Shown here: positions 33,705-43,922 of the stretch, piece after piece
How the letters are laid out: the number at the start of each line of letters is the position of its first letter
How positions within the stretch are numbered: the stretch's first letter is position 1
Origin: Tieghemiomyces parasiticus
Taxonomy: Eukaryota > Kickxellomycota > Dimargaritomycetes > Dimargaritales > Dimargaritaceae
NCBI GenBank assembly: GCA_027575765.1
Contig: JANBPT010000083.1
Coordinates: forward strand, 1-64,000
Length of the DNA: 64,000 nt
Direction of reading: 5' to 3'
Notes under the pieces: model-generated
What the model was told of the DNA's origin: nothing
The model's input: only the letters and a program-made list of their open reading frames with translations
Database searches by the model: none
Translations under genes and position numbers: made by a program

Positions 33705-35159
33705 ATGGAGAACATAAACACGGTGTTCGTTGACGGACCACTGACCCAGCAGGCCGAGGAGCTGGCCCTGCACTGCGCCAAGCAGAGCGGGTCCGAGCAG
33801 CCGGAGGAGTCTACCCTGGTTAAGAAGTTGCACGCCCTGGATCCGGAGACCCCCGCCGACGAGCTGGTGGCCCTTCTGATGCCCGAGCTCTCGGCCCTGT
33901 CCGCCACCCCTGCCAAGGAGTACGAAGCTGCTTACAACCAGCTTTTCTTCATCGTCAAGTCTGCCGCCCCGGCCACCATAGCCAAGTCTCTTTCCGCCTT
34001 AATGAACGAGATCACCACCGGTGCCGCCGAAGTTCCCGTCGCCCTCCGGCTCAAGGTGTAAGTAGCTAAGATATACGGTTATGGACTCCCTGCCCAGTCT
34101 TCCTAGGTTGGAGGAGGTCCTCGATTGCTGCCTTTCCCCACGCAGTCCTGTGGCGGTGGTTCCTACCTGCCTTTGCCCTACCATGGCCGTTATTCTCACC
34201 TTCGTCGCTTTCACCCCCTTCACCCTCTTTCTCGCAGTCTATCCAATCTATTCAACCTGCTGCCCGCCCAGTCCCCCCTGCGTGCCGACATCTTCCTGGC
34301 CGTGGTACGCTTGGCCGCCCGTAGTGACCTTTCCCAGGCCGTTGTGCCCCAGTTGGCCAAGCTGGACCTTTGGGCCAAGGAGTGGCAGCTCACCCCTGCT
34401 CAAGTCACCCAGTTGTACCTGGAAATCAGCCGGTCCCTCTCCGCGGACCAGCTCAGCCCCGATGCCCTTACTTTCCTGGTGAAGGCCCTGCGTAGCTCCC
34501 AGGACGACCCCACCTACACTACCGGTAGCCTGAAGGCCGAGGCGGCGCGGGCTGTTGGTGCCACCCTTCAGAACCCGGACCTGTACAACTTTGACCAGCT
34601 GGCCAGCCTCACCCCGATCCGGGACCTTAAGGGCGAGCCAATTTACGAGCTGCTGAGCATCTTCCTCCAGGACGCCCTCCCGCGCCTGCAGGAATACCTG
34701 GCGGCTAACGCTGCGGCCGTGGCGGAGTACCAGCTCGACCCGGAGGTCCTGCTGTCCAAGATGCGGCATTTATCTCTCGCCGCCCTCGCCGGCCGCCACA
34801 TCGGTCGTCAACTGGCTTACGCCGACATCGCTTCGGTCCTGGCCGTACCCGAGGACGAGGTTGAGCTGTGGGTCATCGACGCTATCCGCGTTGGCCTCGT
34901 CCAGGCCAAGATGGACCAGATGTCCCGGACCATCCTTGTTAACCGTACCACCTACCGGTCATTCGGCCAGGAGGAGTGGGCTGCCATCCAGTCCCAGCTC
35001 ACCACCTGGGATCAGTCTCTCACCGAGACGCTACAGGTCATTGGCAACGCCAAGCTCCTGGCTCAACAGCAGGCCCCCCGTCCGTCGGCCTCTGTAAACA
35101 CCGCCACCTCTACTACTTCCGCTACCCCGGCCGCCGGCGCCCAGACCACTGCCTCCTAA
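33705..35159 (+). CDS. Eukaryotic translation initiation factor 3 subunit M (PCI domain)
   Basis: eIF3m is a PCI subunit of the eIF3 complex on the 40S ribosome. Exon 1 is 33705-34057 and exon 2 is 34238-35159. The 180-bp intron (GTAAGTAG...CTCGCAG) splits the Val codon of RLKV-LSNLFNLL, and the total is 424 residues. The helical repeats (LVKKLHAL, YNQLFFIVKS, RADIFLAVVRLAA) lead to the PCI module: PIYELLSIFLQDAL, KMRHLSLAALAG, YADIASVLAVPEDEVELWVI, DAIRVGLVQAKMDQMSRTI and TYRSFGQEEWAAIQSQL. The FG-x-x-x-W near the end is a hallmark of the subunit. A Ser/Thr/Ala-rich tail follows. The related CSN7 and Rpn PCI proteins fit less well. Confidence 0.93.
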
Positions 35160-36603
35160 ACTGCCGTCCTCTCTCAGTCCACCTCCCTTTTCCTCTGTTT
35201 TCCTCCCCTCTACCCCACCTTCCTCTCACTCACTCTCTCACTCTCTCTCTCTCACTCTCTCTGCCTTAAGCAAGCGGCCCTGCCGGTGGACGCGCCTTTC
35301 TAAGGTCTGGGTCGATCCAATCCTCCACCAGGCTGTCTGCGCGTTTACAGAACGTACTATTTCCCTTTTTTTGCCATCGTCTCTTTGCTTTTCACTTGAC
35401 ATGCCCAGCTTTTAGTGGTAAATAAAAAGACCGCTCAAGTCAGTATTCTTCATTTTAATGTTACAAATGGCGAACTAGGCTCTTTGTACAACCTCACGAG
35501 TCGACAAACCACTGTTGGATATCGGTTGTCAGTTGGGGGGCAGGGCTTACGCTTGCCCCGGATTATAGGCACCAAGCCGGCCGGTGCCTGTGTGGCCACG
35601 GCTGGTGACTCGACGGGCTCCGCCCGCTTGGACTGCACCGGCTGTGCTAGTCCAGTGCACAGACCCCGGTGACTCGGGTTTAGCCGCTTTTGAATATGAA
35701 TTCAGCCCACGGAGTTCGAGCGTGTTAAAAGTATGCCCTTTGGGTGTCACGGCGCCGAGCGGTGCGCTGTCCTGGCTGTGCTCACTGGCTAGGACCCAAG
35801 GTAACGGTCTTTCTGCATCTGATATACCCGATGTCCACGTGTGTCCATGGTAATGCCAGGATATTGCCTGCTGCAACGTAGTGGGCGACCCAGCAGGGGT
35901 CTTGGTGCCCTGCCGTCCGCTGACAGGTGGTTTGGGGTAAGCAAGCCGTAAAGCACGGTGGTACGTACCCGGCGCTCGGGAGTGACCGCCAGGGAGAGCA
36001 GGTATGTATAGCCGGTGAGTGGCTAGGTAAGCATGCTGCCACGGCGAGCCTCACGGCGATTGGTGTGCTGGGAAAGCGATGCGCACCACTTTCAAACTCC
36101 GCAACGGACACCTATTTGTCCGCTTGGAGCGACCGGCGGCAGCCGCCCTTTGCCCCTCTCCTTCACCTCCCTTCTAGCGTTACGAGTTCAGGGAGGCCCT
36201 TGTCGATTCATACTCCCAATTTTTTTATAGACCGTATCTCCTGCCCTACGCTTTTCCCCGCACGGCCTACCCAAAGGGTGACCCCCGCACGTCAGGTCTT
36301 CCGTCTGGTTCCTAACTCCTGCGCGAACTCCACCGCCGTTGTCTTTCTTTCATCCCATTGCCAGGCGAGTCTTGAATTCGCACAGTACCTGCTTTTTGAC
36401 ATTAAACGGGTTAAGCCGACTCCTGTCCTCATCACCCAACCCTGAGCCTCAGTACCTCCCGGAACGATATAGATACCCATCACGCTCCGCCGCTGGCGCC
36501 CCTATCTCTCCCTCGCCCACTGCTCTGTGCCCTCAATAGCCCGTCACTCGACGCTAGCCCCTATCGCCTGCCCTTTAGCCTATTCGCATCTCCATCACCT
36601 CTC
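35160..36603. other. Intergenic, eIF3m 3' end and F-box/LRR upstream region
   Basis: No gene in 1.4 kb. A (CTCTCA)/(CT)n tract occupies about 35224-35262 and AAATAAAAAG near 35420 may be the eIF3m poly(A) signal. The last ~450 bp are pyrimidine-rich leader-like sequence. Confidence 0.55.
35224..35262. repeat. CT-rich microsatellite tract
   Basis: Imperfect run of CTCTCACT and CT dinucleotides in the eIF3m 3' region. Confidence 0.8.
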
Positions 36604-39600
36604 ATGGCGAGCCCTCAGTCCCCGCGACCCTGGGATGCCCTGTGTCAAGGCGAAGGGCTCGAGATGATGCCGTCTCGGGTGCTCCGCCGCATCTGCCACT
36701 ACCTCACCCCGGACCCTGCCGATCTGCTCAGCCTGGCGCGGACCGCCCGGTCCTTCGAGACCTATGCCTTGGAATACCTGTGGCGCCGGCCCGCCATCAG
36801 CAGTCCCACAGGCTTCGGGCGCTTCCTGACTGCTGTAACGCGGGCGCGGCACCGGGCCCCCTGCGTACGCACCTTGAACCTGACCGTACCACGTGCTCAC
36901 CCGCTGGTGGTCTCTACCGATGACAGCTTTATCGAGCTTGACGCGGGTGACCTCTTTGCTCCTGTCGGAAGGTCTCGCCAGGCCGTGCACCGCCAGGTCC
37001 GCGATAGCATGCTGGCCGACCCGAACATGATCCTGGCCCTAGTGCGGGCCTGTGAGAATCTGCGCGCCCTCACCATCTACGGTCACTGCCTGGATGATCG
37101 CAACTTGCTCGCCCTGGCTAGTCTGTGTCCACAACTCCGCCGCTTGGCTATCATAGGTGGGCCTCGCCTGGGCTCGCCAGCACTGGCCAGGGCAGTCTGT
37201 CAACTGCCGCACCTCAGGGCCCTGGATCTCGACCTGGACGTACCCCTGGCTGGTCACCTTGCCGCTCTCGCCGCGATATCTGGCGCCCTGCTGGACCGCC
37301 TGGTGGTAACCGCTCCAGACTTGGTCGGCGACCAGGTCACCACCCTCCTGGCCCAGCACCCGGCGCTGCGAACCCTCGCCGTAGCGCCCGTGGCTTCGCT
37401 TAACTCGGACCACTTAGCCAGTTGGACCCATACCCACTCGCACCTTCGGTCTTTGACGCTGACCGGCGGTACCGTCGATATCATCGCACTCAGCGCGATC
37501 ATGGAACACTGCCCGCAACTGCGCCACCTGGATCTGCGTCGCGAGGCCTCCGCGGGACCTGATCCCGCCGAGGTAGACTGGATGATGCCGGCGTGTGCTA
37601 ATTTGGAGGCCTTGGTGGTGGACAACGTGGCTGTGACCGATAACGTACTCCTCACCCTAGCCAACGCCTGTCCACGCGTCCGTGTGCTGGGGCTGCGGGA
37701 CTCGGCCGCTGTGACTGATGAAGGGGTGGGCCACGTGGCCGAGAATGTTGTCCGGCTCGAGACACTAAGTATAGTGCGGTGTTCGGGTGTCACCGACGCC
37801 TCACTGACTTTCCTGCGCCGGCACCAGGCCTCACACCTGCGCCACGTCATTATCGAGGCCTGCGCCCTGCAGTCAGCGGCCGCGGTGGAACAGTTCACGG
37901 CGGATTGCTTTAATCTCCGGCTGACTTTAATCAAGGGCACGGAGATCGTGCGACAGCCCTTCGCCTATGTCCGGAATTTCCCGCTCCCGGCCCCGCCCTC
38001 CGAGGATCCGGATGCCCTGGCACGCTTGTTCGCCCCGGCCTACCCGTCTGACCACCCACTCAGCTCGACCGCTGCCCAGCGGATGGCCGATGAGGTTAAC
38101 CGATTGACCACCCTCTTGGCCGCTAGCCAGGGCCCTGCTGCTCGTCACGCCGAGTCCCAAATCGCCCAACGCTGGCGGCAGTACTTTGGCCCCACGGCCG
38201 CCCGCCCGACCCGGGAGCGGGCCACGTCCGAGAAACGCCCGCGTCCCTCCCCAGCCGTAGCGGTAGGGTCTGTCTCCCACCCACCCAGTCGCCCGTATCC
38301 GGTGCCAACCCACCATCGTCCTCGGCCTGAATCCCAAAACTTCCTCATTGAGCACGACCAGGACCTGCCCCGTAGCAAGCACCGCAAGAGCGTCAACCAG
38401 CCCTCGCTGCCCCAAAAGACTGCCATTTTGCTACCCCCGCCCCTTCCGGTCGTGGCTAAGCCGGGTCAACCCTACTCCTTCCGTCCTTTCATCCCGATGG
38501 TCGAGCGCCCGCCTATCAGCCGCGTCCCGTCCAATTTGTCTACAACGTCATCGGTTGCTCTTTCGGAGAAACGGCCCATAGCCCCGGCACCCCCCGTGCT
38601 GATTCGCTGGGAAGAGTGGGGTTCCGTCGACGCTCCCACGACCTCCCTGCCGCCTCCGCTGGCCCGCACCGCCAGCACCGCGTCCCGGGGTACGCTAACC
38701 TCACCCGCACTCCACCCCACCGGGACAGCGGCCTCACAGGACTCTATCAGCGCCCTCATCAGCAACCTAGCTCGCGCCCAGCAGGGTGCTAAACAAGTGG
38801 CCACGGCATCCCCCGTCCCTACCGACGGCGATGCTGACCCATTGGAACCTACGAGCGCGACTACCTCTGTCCCGCCGGCAGTGGTTGTAGCAGTTACCGC
38901 ACCTGCTTCGAATCCTACCCTGGTTCCTGACACAGCACTGTCTCACCCCAGTCCCGTACCCGTCACAATGTCTATCCAACAATCCAACGAAACCGGCGTG
39001 TCCCCCGCCGCGATGGCCGCACCCCTGCCCCCCACTGACAAGACTATGACAAGCCCAGACCTCTCAAACGGCACCCTCAAACGAACCACCGCACCAACCC
39101 AGGACCTGCCTACCACAAAAGCCGAGCCACCGAAAAAGGTCGTAGATCACCCCACCGCTGCTAACACGCCAGACAAAATCGTGTACCCGCCGTTTCAAGC
39201 GGATCTGAACGGCCATGCGGTGCCTACTATCGCCTCGGCCAATGGAACCTCGACTCTTAAGCCTAGCGGTTCGATCGCCGCCGCGGCAGACGTGGTCAAA
39301 CCGGATCCGGTGCTGATTGTCCTCGACAGCCCCGAGCCCTCTCCCAAAAAGAAGAAGCGGGAGCGTAAGCGCAAGGCAGCTAAGGTGCCCACCGATGCTG
39401 AATCCACCGCGTCCCGTCCGCAAACCCCCGTTACAGGAAAAGCCGCCACGACAGCGACGACTCAATCCCCGGCTGCCGCGACTCCACCGAAATCAGCCCG
39501 CCGCCCGGACTCCGCTCTCGGTAGTGGCGTGACGTCGCCCGTAGCAGCAGGTGCAAAGCGTACGGCACCGACGGCTGGGGCCGTCAAGACGAAGAGCGAA

Positions 39601-40407
39601 GCATCTTTAACAAGGTCTTCGAAGCCGGCCTCCGAGCCTACGAAACCGTCAGCCGTGTCCGTTGGCCCAGGGCTAACTGAACCCATGGCTAGGCCCGAGA
39701 TTCCATCATCTATCCCGACGGAGACTCCGTTGCCTACTGCCAAGGAGCATTCCCGATCAAAAGCGCCCGAGCTGGCCGCAGTTGGGACGACGGAGGCCGT
39801 ATCTGATTCTACGACCAATGTGCTTACATCGGATGTACCGTTGTCGTCCAAGGTCCTCAAAGGAGTGGCGCCGACCGTGAATTCGGCCGCCCATCCCTCG
39901 GTGTCGAATCCGACTTCTCCCACCGAGCCCCCTACCAACCAGGAGAACGGAGCACCGCCTATCCAGCCGGCGACGGGCCCGTCTATCGCTGCCCCTGCCG
40001 CTTTGCGTCCCACGTTGGCCAACACCACCCCTGCCGAGACCAAGGTGCCCAGGCCGCAGGCGGACGCCCAGCTGGGACTCGGCGAGGCGACCAAGACGGC
40101 CCGCCGCCGTTCAGGCCGCAGTAAACTGCTCCTGAAAATGAACGTCGAGACGCAGCCGGGTAACCACGAGGTCCTGAGCGTGTATGAGGGCGACGCGCCC
40201 CATCAGGTGGCCCGCGCGTTCTGCCAGACCCACAACATGCTCCGTCTCGAAACCAGTCTCGTTGCCTATATCGAACGCGGGATCGCCAAGCGCCAGCGCC
40301 GCAAATCTGGGCACACCGGAGAGACTACGGCCGTGGAAAGTGGTGGTGATATCGCAGCCAACGGGCCCAGTGCAGCCTCCCCTAGTCCCGCTGCGACTGT
40401 CAGCTGA
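36604..40407 (+). CDS. F-box and leucine-rich-repeat protein with long disordered tail
   Basis: Proteins of this layout are substrate receptors of SCF ubiquitin ligases. The 1,267-residue product is intronless. Residues about 19-63 form the F-box (LEMMPSRVLRRICHYLTP, then LLSLARTARSFETYALEYLW). From about 140 to 440 lie leucine-rich repeats of the cysteine-containing type (ACPRVRVLGLRDSAAVTDEG, LETLSIVRCSGVTDASL), as in Grr1 and Amn1 relatives. Residues about 490-1170 are Pro/Ser/Thr/Ala-rich and probably disordered, with a basic nuclear-localisation-like run (KKKKRERKRK). A compact C-terminal module of ~60 residues follows (VLSVYEGDAPHQVARAFCQT) that I cannot name. The target is unknown. It converges on the SNF2 gene. 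Confidence 0.85.
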   Translation: MASPQSPRPWDALCQGEGLEMMPSRVLRRICHYLTPDPADLLSLARTARSFETYALEYLWRRPAISSPTGFGRFLTAVTRARHRAPCVRTLNLTVPRAHPLVVSTDDSFIELDAGDLFAPVGRSRQAVHRQVRDSMLADPNMILALVRACENLRALTIYGHCLDDRNLLALASLCPQLRRLAIIGGPRLGSPALARAVCQLPHLRALDLDLDVPLAGHLAALAAISGALLDRLVVTAPDLVGDQVTTLLAQHPALRTLAVAPVASLNSDHLASWTHTHSHLRSLTLTGGTVDIIALSAIMEHCPQLRHLDLRREASAGPDPAEVDWMMPACANLEALVVDNVAVTDNVLLTLANACPRVRVLGLRDSAAVTDEGVGHVAENVVRLETLSIVRCSGVTDASLTFLRRHQASHLRHVIIEACALQSAAAVEQFTADCFNLRLTLIKGTEIVRQPFAYVRNFPLPAPPSEDPDALARLFAPAYPSDHPLSSTAAQRMADEVNRLTTLLAASQGPAARHAESQIAQRWRQYFGPTAARPTRERATSEKRPRPSPAVAVGSVSHPPSRPYPVPTHHRPRPESQNFLIEHDQDLPRSKHRKSVNQPSLPQKTAILLPPPLPVVAKPGQPYSFRPFIPMVERPPISRVPSNLSTTSSVALSEKRPIAPAPPVLIRWEEWGSVDAPTTSLPPPLARTASTASRGTLTSPALHPTGTAASQDSISALISNLARAQQGAKQVATASPVPTDGDADPLEPTSATTSVPPAVVVAVTAPASNPTLVPDTALSHPSPVPVTMSIQQSNETGVSPAAMAAPLPPTDKTMTSPDLSNGTLKRTTAPTQDLPTTKAEPPKKVVDHPTAANTPDKIVYPPFQADLNGHAVPTIASANGTSTLKPSGSIAAAADVVKPDPVLIVLDSPEPSPKKKKRERKRKAAKVPTDAESTASRPQTPVTGKAATTATTQSPAAATPPKSARRPDSALGSGVTSPVAAGAKRTAPTAGAVKTKSEASLTRSSKPASEPTKPSAVSVGPGLTEPMARPEIPSSIPTETPLPTAKEHSRSKAPELAAVGTTEAVSDSTTNVLTSDVPLSSKVLKGVAPTVNSAAHPSVSNPTSPTEPPTNQENGAPPIQPATGPSIAAPAALRPTLANTTPAETKVPRPQADAQLGLGEATKTARRRSGRSKLLLKMNVETQPGNHEVLSVYEGDAPHQVARAFCQTHNMLRLETSLVAYIERGIAKRQRRKSGHTGETTAVESGGDIAANGPSAASPSPAATVS

Positions 40408-40889
40408 TGGGTGGGCCGGTGGTGATGGGTTCCAGCGTCCCCGCATATCCGTTTCTCGCATGGTTAACCTAGCTCGTTCAATTGTGCACCACCTAGCTGT
40501 TATTTACATTTCCTATAACCGATCTATTCACTTTAGTTCCGCAACTGAAACCCGTCCTATACTTCCTTTTCATATTTTTTTATACCCGCTCCGTTCTATA
40601 AAACTGGATATTGGTATCTTGCCTGTAGAGAACCGAGTTTGGTCGGCAGCCTCACAGTTTCTAATCGATAAAGGAAAATGATCGAGTCAGCTAAAGAGTG
40701 GCGCTATCGCTGTAAGTTTTTTAAAATGCCTAGAACGTGACTGAATTAAGACGTGTTTGACAACCCAGGGGTGCAGAGGGAATGGGGGGGGGGGAAACCA
40801 GTCGAAGCATTGAAGTATACTAGGATGTATCCCGTGACCACGTATCCTTCCTCCGCGATGGTATAACATCCTAAGCTCGGCCCCGGTTC
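40408..40889. other. Convergent 3' region, F-box/LRR / SNF2
   Basis: AT-rich 480 bp with no gene. A G run (near 40786-40794) is present. Confidence 0.6.
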
Positions 40890-43800
40890 TCACTCACATT
40901 CAGTCTTCGTGGCCAGGGCGTCATTTTGCACGTCCGCGACGGGTTCCACCGCGGCGAAAAGGTTACCACTGTCCTTCTCGGTGCTGCATGCGTAGGCGGC
41001 CTCCGACCGGTCGAGTAAACGGTCGAGATCAGCATCGCTCAGGATCTGGGCCAAACAATAATCGTAGAGTTCTTGGGCGGTGGCCGTGGCCGGGTCAAAC
41101 TCCGGTGTCTGGCCTTTGGATTTGGGCTTGGCGGCGGTTCGGGCAGACCGGGCCCGTTTAGCCGGCGGCGATGATGACGACGACGATGACGACTCGGTCG
41201 GTACCTCCTTCTTCGTGCCGGCATCCGCCCGCACAGTAATCCCGGTCACACCCTCGGCCTTGGCCTTGGCTTCGAGCGTCTGTAAGATCTGGGTGACCTG
41301 CGGGCTAAGCATCACGTGTTCGTGCTCGTCGGCAGTGAGCACGGCGGCTAGTTCGTCGGCGGTCATCTTGGACATGGGCTGGGAAGCGGATGGTGCCGTA
41401 CCAAGAGGAGGTGGTACGGCTGAGCCCGCGGCAGTACCGGCGCCCGCACTCGCCCCACCCTTGAATTTACTCTTGTGGATGACGAGCCGTTCGAGCTTCC
41501 GCTTGGAGTTGGCACGGTTAAGCACATGGCGTTCGACCGAATTGGCCGTGACCAGCCGGTAGATAATAACGGGCTTGGTCTGGCCGATCCGGTGGACGCG
41601 GTCCTGGGCTTGAAGGTCCATCTGGGGGTTCCAGTCGCTGTCGTGCAGGATGACCGTGTCGGCGGCCGTCAGGTTAATACCGAGGCCACCGGCGCGGGTG
41701 GACAAAAGGAATACCTTGATGGACGGGTCGCTGTTGAATCGGTCAATATTGGACCGCCGTTCATCCTGTTGGACGTTGCCGTCGATCCGGCAGCAGTCCC
41801 ACCCGCGCAAGTCACGCACGTAGCATTCTAGAATATCGAGCATCCGTGTCATTTGCGAAAAAATGAGGACCCGGTGGCCTCGGCGGAAGAGCTGTGGGAG
41901 GAGACGGTCTAGGAGCATCAGCTTGCCAGCCGAAAAGATGAGGTGGTCGTTCACCACCATCTCGCCCGTCGTAGGGTCCAACGGGTAGTCAAAGAGGTAC
42001 GGGTGGTTGCACGTCTTGAGCATCTGTACCATCTTCATCTGCAAATGGCCCCGGTTGACCGCCCGCGTCGCATCGCTGCTGTTCACCGAGGTGGCCAGGC
42101 GGTTGATCCGCGCCCAGTTTTCCGCCTCCCGCTCCGCCTTGAGTGCGGCCGCGGCCTCCAGACGGTCCATGTGGTCGTCAAACTCCATGTCGTCGTCCAG
42201 GTTGTTACTGACCCGTGCGCCTCGGCGGGACGAGCGGCGAGGTGCCGGGGCCACCGTTACGTCGCTGACGGCTGTGGTATCTGGATCGGCGGGCGACGGG
42301 GCAGGGCTTGTCGCTGCGGAGTCCTTGGCATCGGACTCTCCTGCCTCTACCGGCTCCTGATCCGCTTTGGACGGGGAACCGTCCAACAGAGTAGCCTCGT
42401 CGTCGTCCAGATAGGTGTCTTTATCACCGTCCGCCGAGCCTTCCTTAGTCTCTGCCGTCAGCCGCCCAGCAATGAACTCACGAATTTCTCCCCGTCGGAT
42501 GGCGTTGTAGTAGGAAGTCTGGAGGTGGGTGAGCGGGGCGTAAATGACGTACTCACGCTTCTTGGGCAGGTCCTTCTCGACGTCCGACTTGAGGCGGCGC
42601 AGCAGAAACGGTTTGAGGATGTGGTGAAGCTTGGACACGATACTGTGCGAGGCCTCCTCGCTGACGATCCGAGACTGGCCACTGACGTCGTCGAGGTTAG
42701 AAAAATCGAACCAACTTTCGAAACTGGCCGGATCGTCAAAGATCTCTGGCAGGAGGAAGTTGAGCAAGGCCCAAAGCTCGGAGATTCGGTTCTGCAGCGG
42801 GGTGCCCGTGAGGAGAAGCCGGTTGGCCGACCGGTAAGTCTTGAGCTCCTGCACCAGCTTACAATTAAGGTTCTTAAGACGATGTCCCTCGTCGACGATA
42901 ATGTACTTCCATCGGTAGCGCGCCAGGTACTTGCGGTCGTTCATCACCAGCTCATAGGTTGTGCATACCACGGGGAAGGTCGGCCCCTCGGTAGCCAGGC
43001 GACGGCGGCGCAGGCGGTTGCGTTCCTCCGGTAAGCCGTGGTAGAGAAGAACGGGAATGTCGGGTGTAAACCGTTGGAACTCATTGACCCAGTTGGACAG
43101 GGTCGATAGCGGGCACACCACCAAAAAGGGGCCCCAAACCTGGCGTTCGCGCAGGAAGGCCAAGAAGGAGATGGTCTGTAGGGTCTTGCCCAGGCCCATC
43201 TCGTCGGCCAGGATTCCGTTGAGGCCGTTCTCATAAAGGCTCACCATCCACTCCAGCCCAGCCAGCTGGTACTCGCGCATGGTACCGCCGGTCACGAGGG
43301 CCGGCTGACGGGCCGAGGGGCTGGGGCGCACAGCACCGGAGGTTTCGGAGGCCCCCGCGCCCTGCGCGCGCACATTAGCAGCATCAAGTACGTGGGCGTC
43401 GGTGATCACGTCGCTAATCTTGTACGCGCCGCCCTTGGGGGTCAGGGCCTCGCCCTTACGCTTCCGACCCCGGCGCTTGCCTGTCGGGGTGGCTAGGGCG
43501 TCAGTGTTCTCTTTGCTGCCGCTGGGGGTGCTGGGTGACGTGGTGGAGGCGGCTGCCGCCGCACGTTCGCGCTGCTCGCGTTGCTGCTGCTCAAGCTTGC
43601 TGGTAAGAAAGTTTGCGTAAACGGTCGACTTTTGCAGGAGGTAGTTGAGACGCTGAAACCGTTGCTGCTGGTCGTGGCGTTGGAATTCTTCCTTGGCCGT
43701 ATGGGAGGGGTCAGTGACGGGCGTGGAAGTGGGGGCCGGGGAGGCCGTGGAGAGACTGGACGGCGTGGGTACGTCGGCGGGGTCAGCGACATGGGCGGCT

Positions 43801-43922
43801 GCGGGAGACAGGGTGTCGGGGGTATTCATGGCTACGTTGTCGCTGGGGCTGGGGCCCTTGGGGTCAGCGACTACGGCTTCGCCGTCGGCCGGGGGTGTAG
43901 CGTTGGTGATGGGGAACAACAT
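40890..43922 (-). CDS. SNF2-family chromatin remodeler of the LSH/HELLS/DDM1/Irc5 group
   Basis: These ATPases slide nucleosomes and act in heterochromatin, DNA methylation and recombination. The intronless product has 1,010 residues. A helix at about 80-115 (FQRLNYLLQKSTVYANFL) is the LSH N-terminal coiled coil. The helicase starts at TMREYQLAGLEWMVSLYENG, with motif I ADEMGLGKTLQT (239-250), VCPLSTLSNWVNEF (Ia), IIVDEGHRLKN (II, DEGH), LLLTGTPLQN (III), LLSTRAGGLGINLTAADTVI (V) and QAQDRVHRIGQTKPV (VI). The pattern LPEIFDDPASFESWFDFSNL places it in the LSH/Irc5 group and not in ISWI or CHD. An acidic and Ser-rich insertion lies between the two lobes (about 520-640). No chromodomain, SANT or bromodomain is visible. 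Confidence 0.93.
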   Translation of the reverse strand: MLFPITNATPPADGEAVVADPKGPSPSDNVAMNTPDTLSPAAAHVADPADVPTPSSLSTASPAPTSTPVTDPSHTAKEEFQRHDQQQRFQRLNYLLQKSTVYANFLTSKLEQQQREQRERAAAAASTTSPSTPSGSKENTDALATPTGKRRGRKRKGEALTPKGGAYKISDVITDAHVLDAANVRAQGAGASETSGAVRPSPSARQPALVTGGTMREYQLAGLEWMVSLYENGLNGILADEMGLGKTLQTISFLAFLRERQVWGPFLVVCPLSTLSNWVNEFQRFTPDIPVLLYHGLPEERNRLRRRRLATEGPTFPVVCTTYELVMNDRKYLARYRWKYIIVDEGHRLKNLNCKLVQELKTYRSANRLLLTGTPLQNRISELWALLNFLLPEIFDDPASFESWFDFSNLDDVSGQSRIVSEEASHSIVSKLHHILKPFLLRRLKSDVEKDLPKKREYVIYAPLTHLQTSYYNAIRRGEIREFIAGRLTAETKEGSADGDKDTYLDDDEATLLDGSPSKADQEPVEAGESDAKDSAATSPAPSPADPDTTAVSDVTVAPAPRRSSRRGARVSNNLDDDMEFDDHMDRLEAAAALKAEREAENWARINRLATSVNSSDATRAVNRGHLQMKMVQMLKTCNHPYLFDYPLDPTTGEMVVNDHLIFSAGKLMLLDRLLPQLFRRGHRVLIFSQMTRMLDILECYVRDLRGWDCCRIDGNVQQDERRSNIDRFNSDPSIKVFLLSTRAGGLGINLTAADTVILHDSDWNPQMDLQAQDRVHRIGQTKPVIIYRLVTANSVERHVLNRANSKRKLERLVIHKSKFKGGASAGAGTAAGSAVPPPLGTAPSASQPMSKMTADELAAVLTADEHEHVMLSPQVTQILQTLEAKAKAEGVTGITVRADAGTKKEVPTESSSSSSSSPPAKRARSARTAAKPKSKGQTPEFDPATATAQELYDYCLAQILSDADLDRLLDRSEAAYACSTEKDSGNLFAAVEPVADVQNDALATKTECE

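Noticed and set aside
41943..43034. Plus-strand frame of 363 codons
   Set aside because: Shadow of the SNF2-family gene on the opposite strand.
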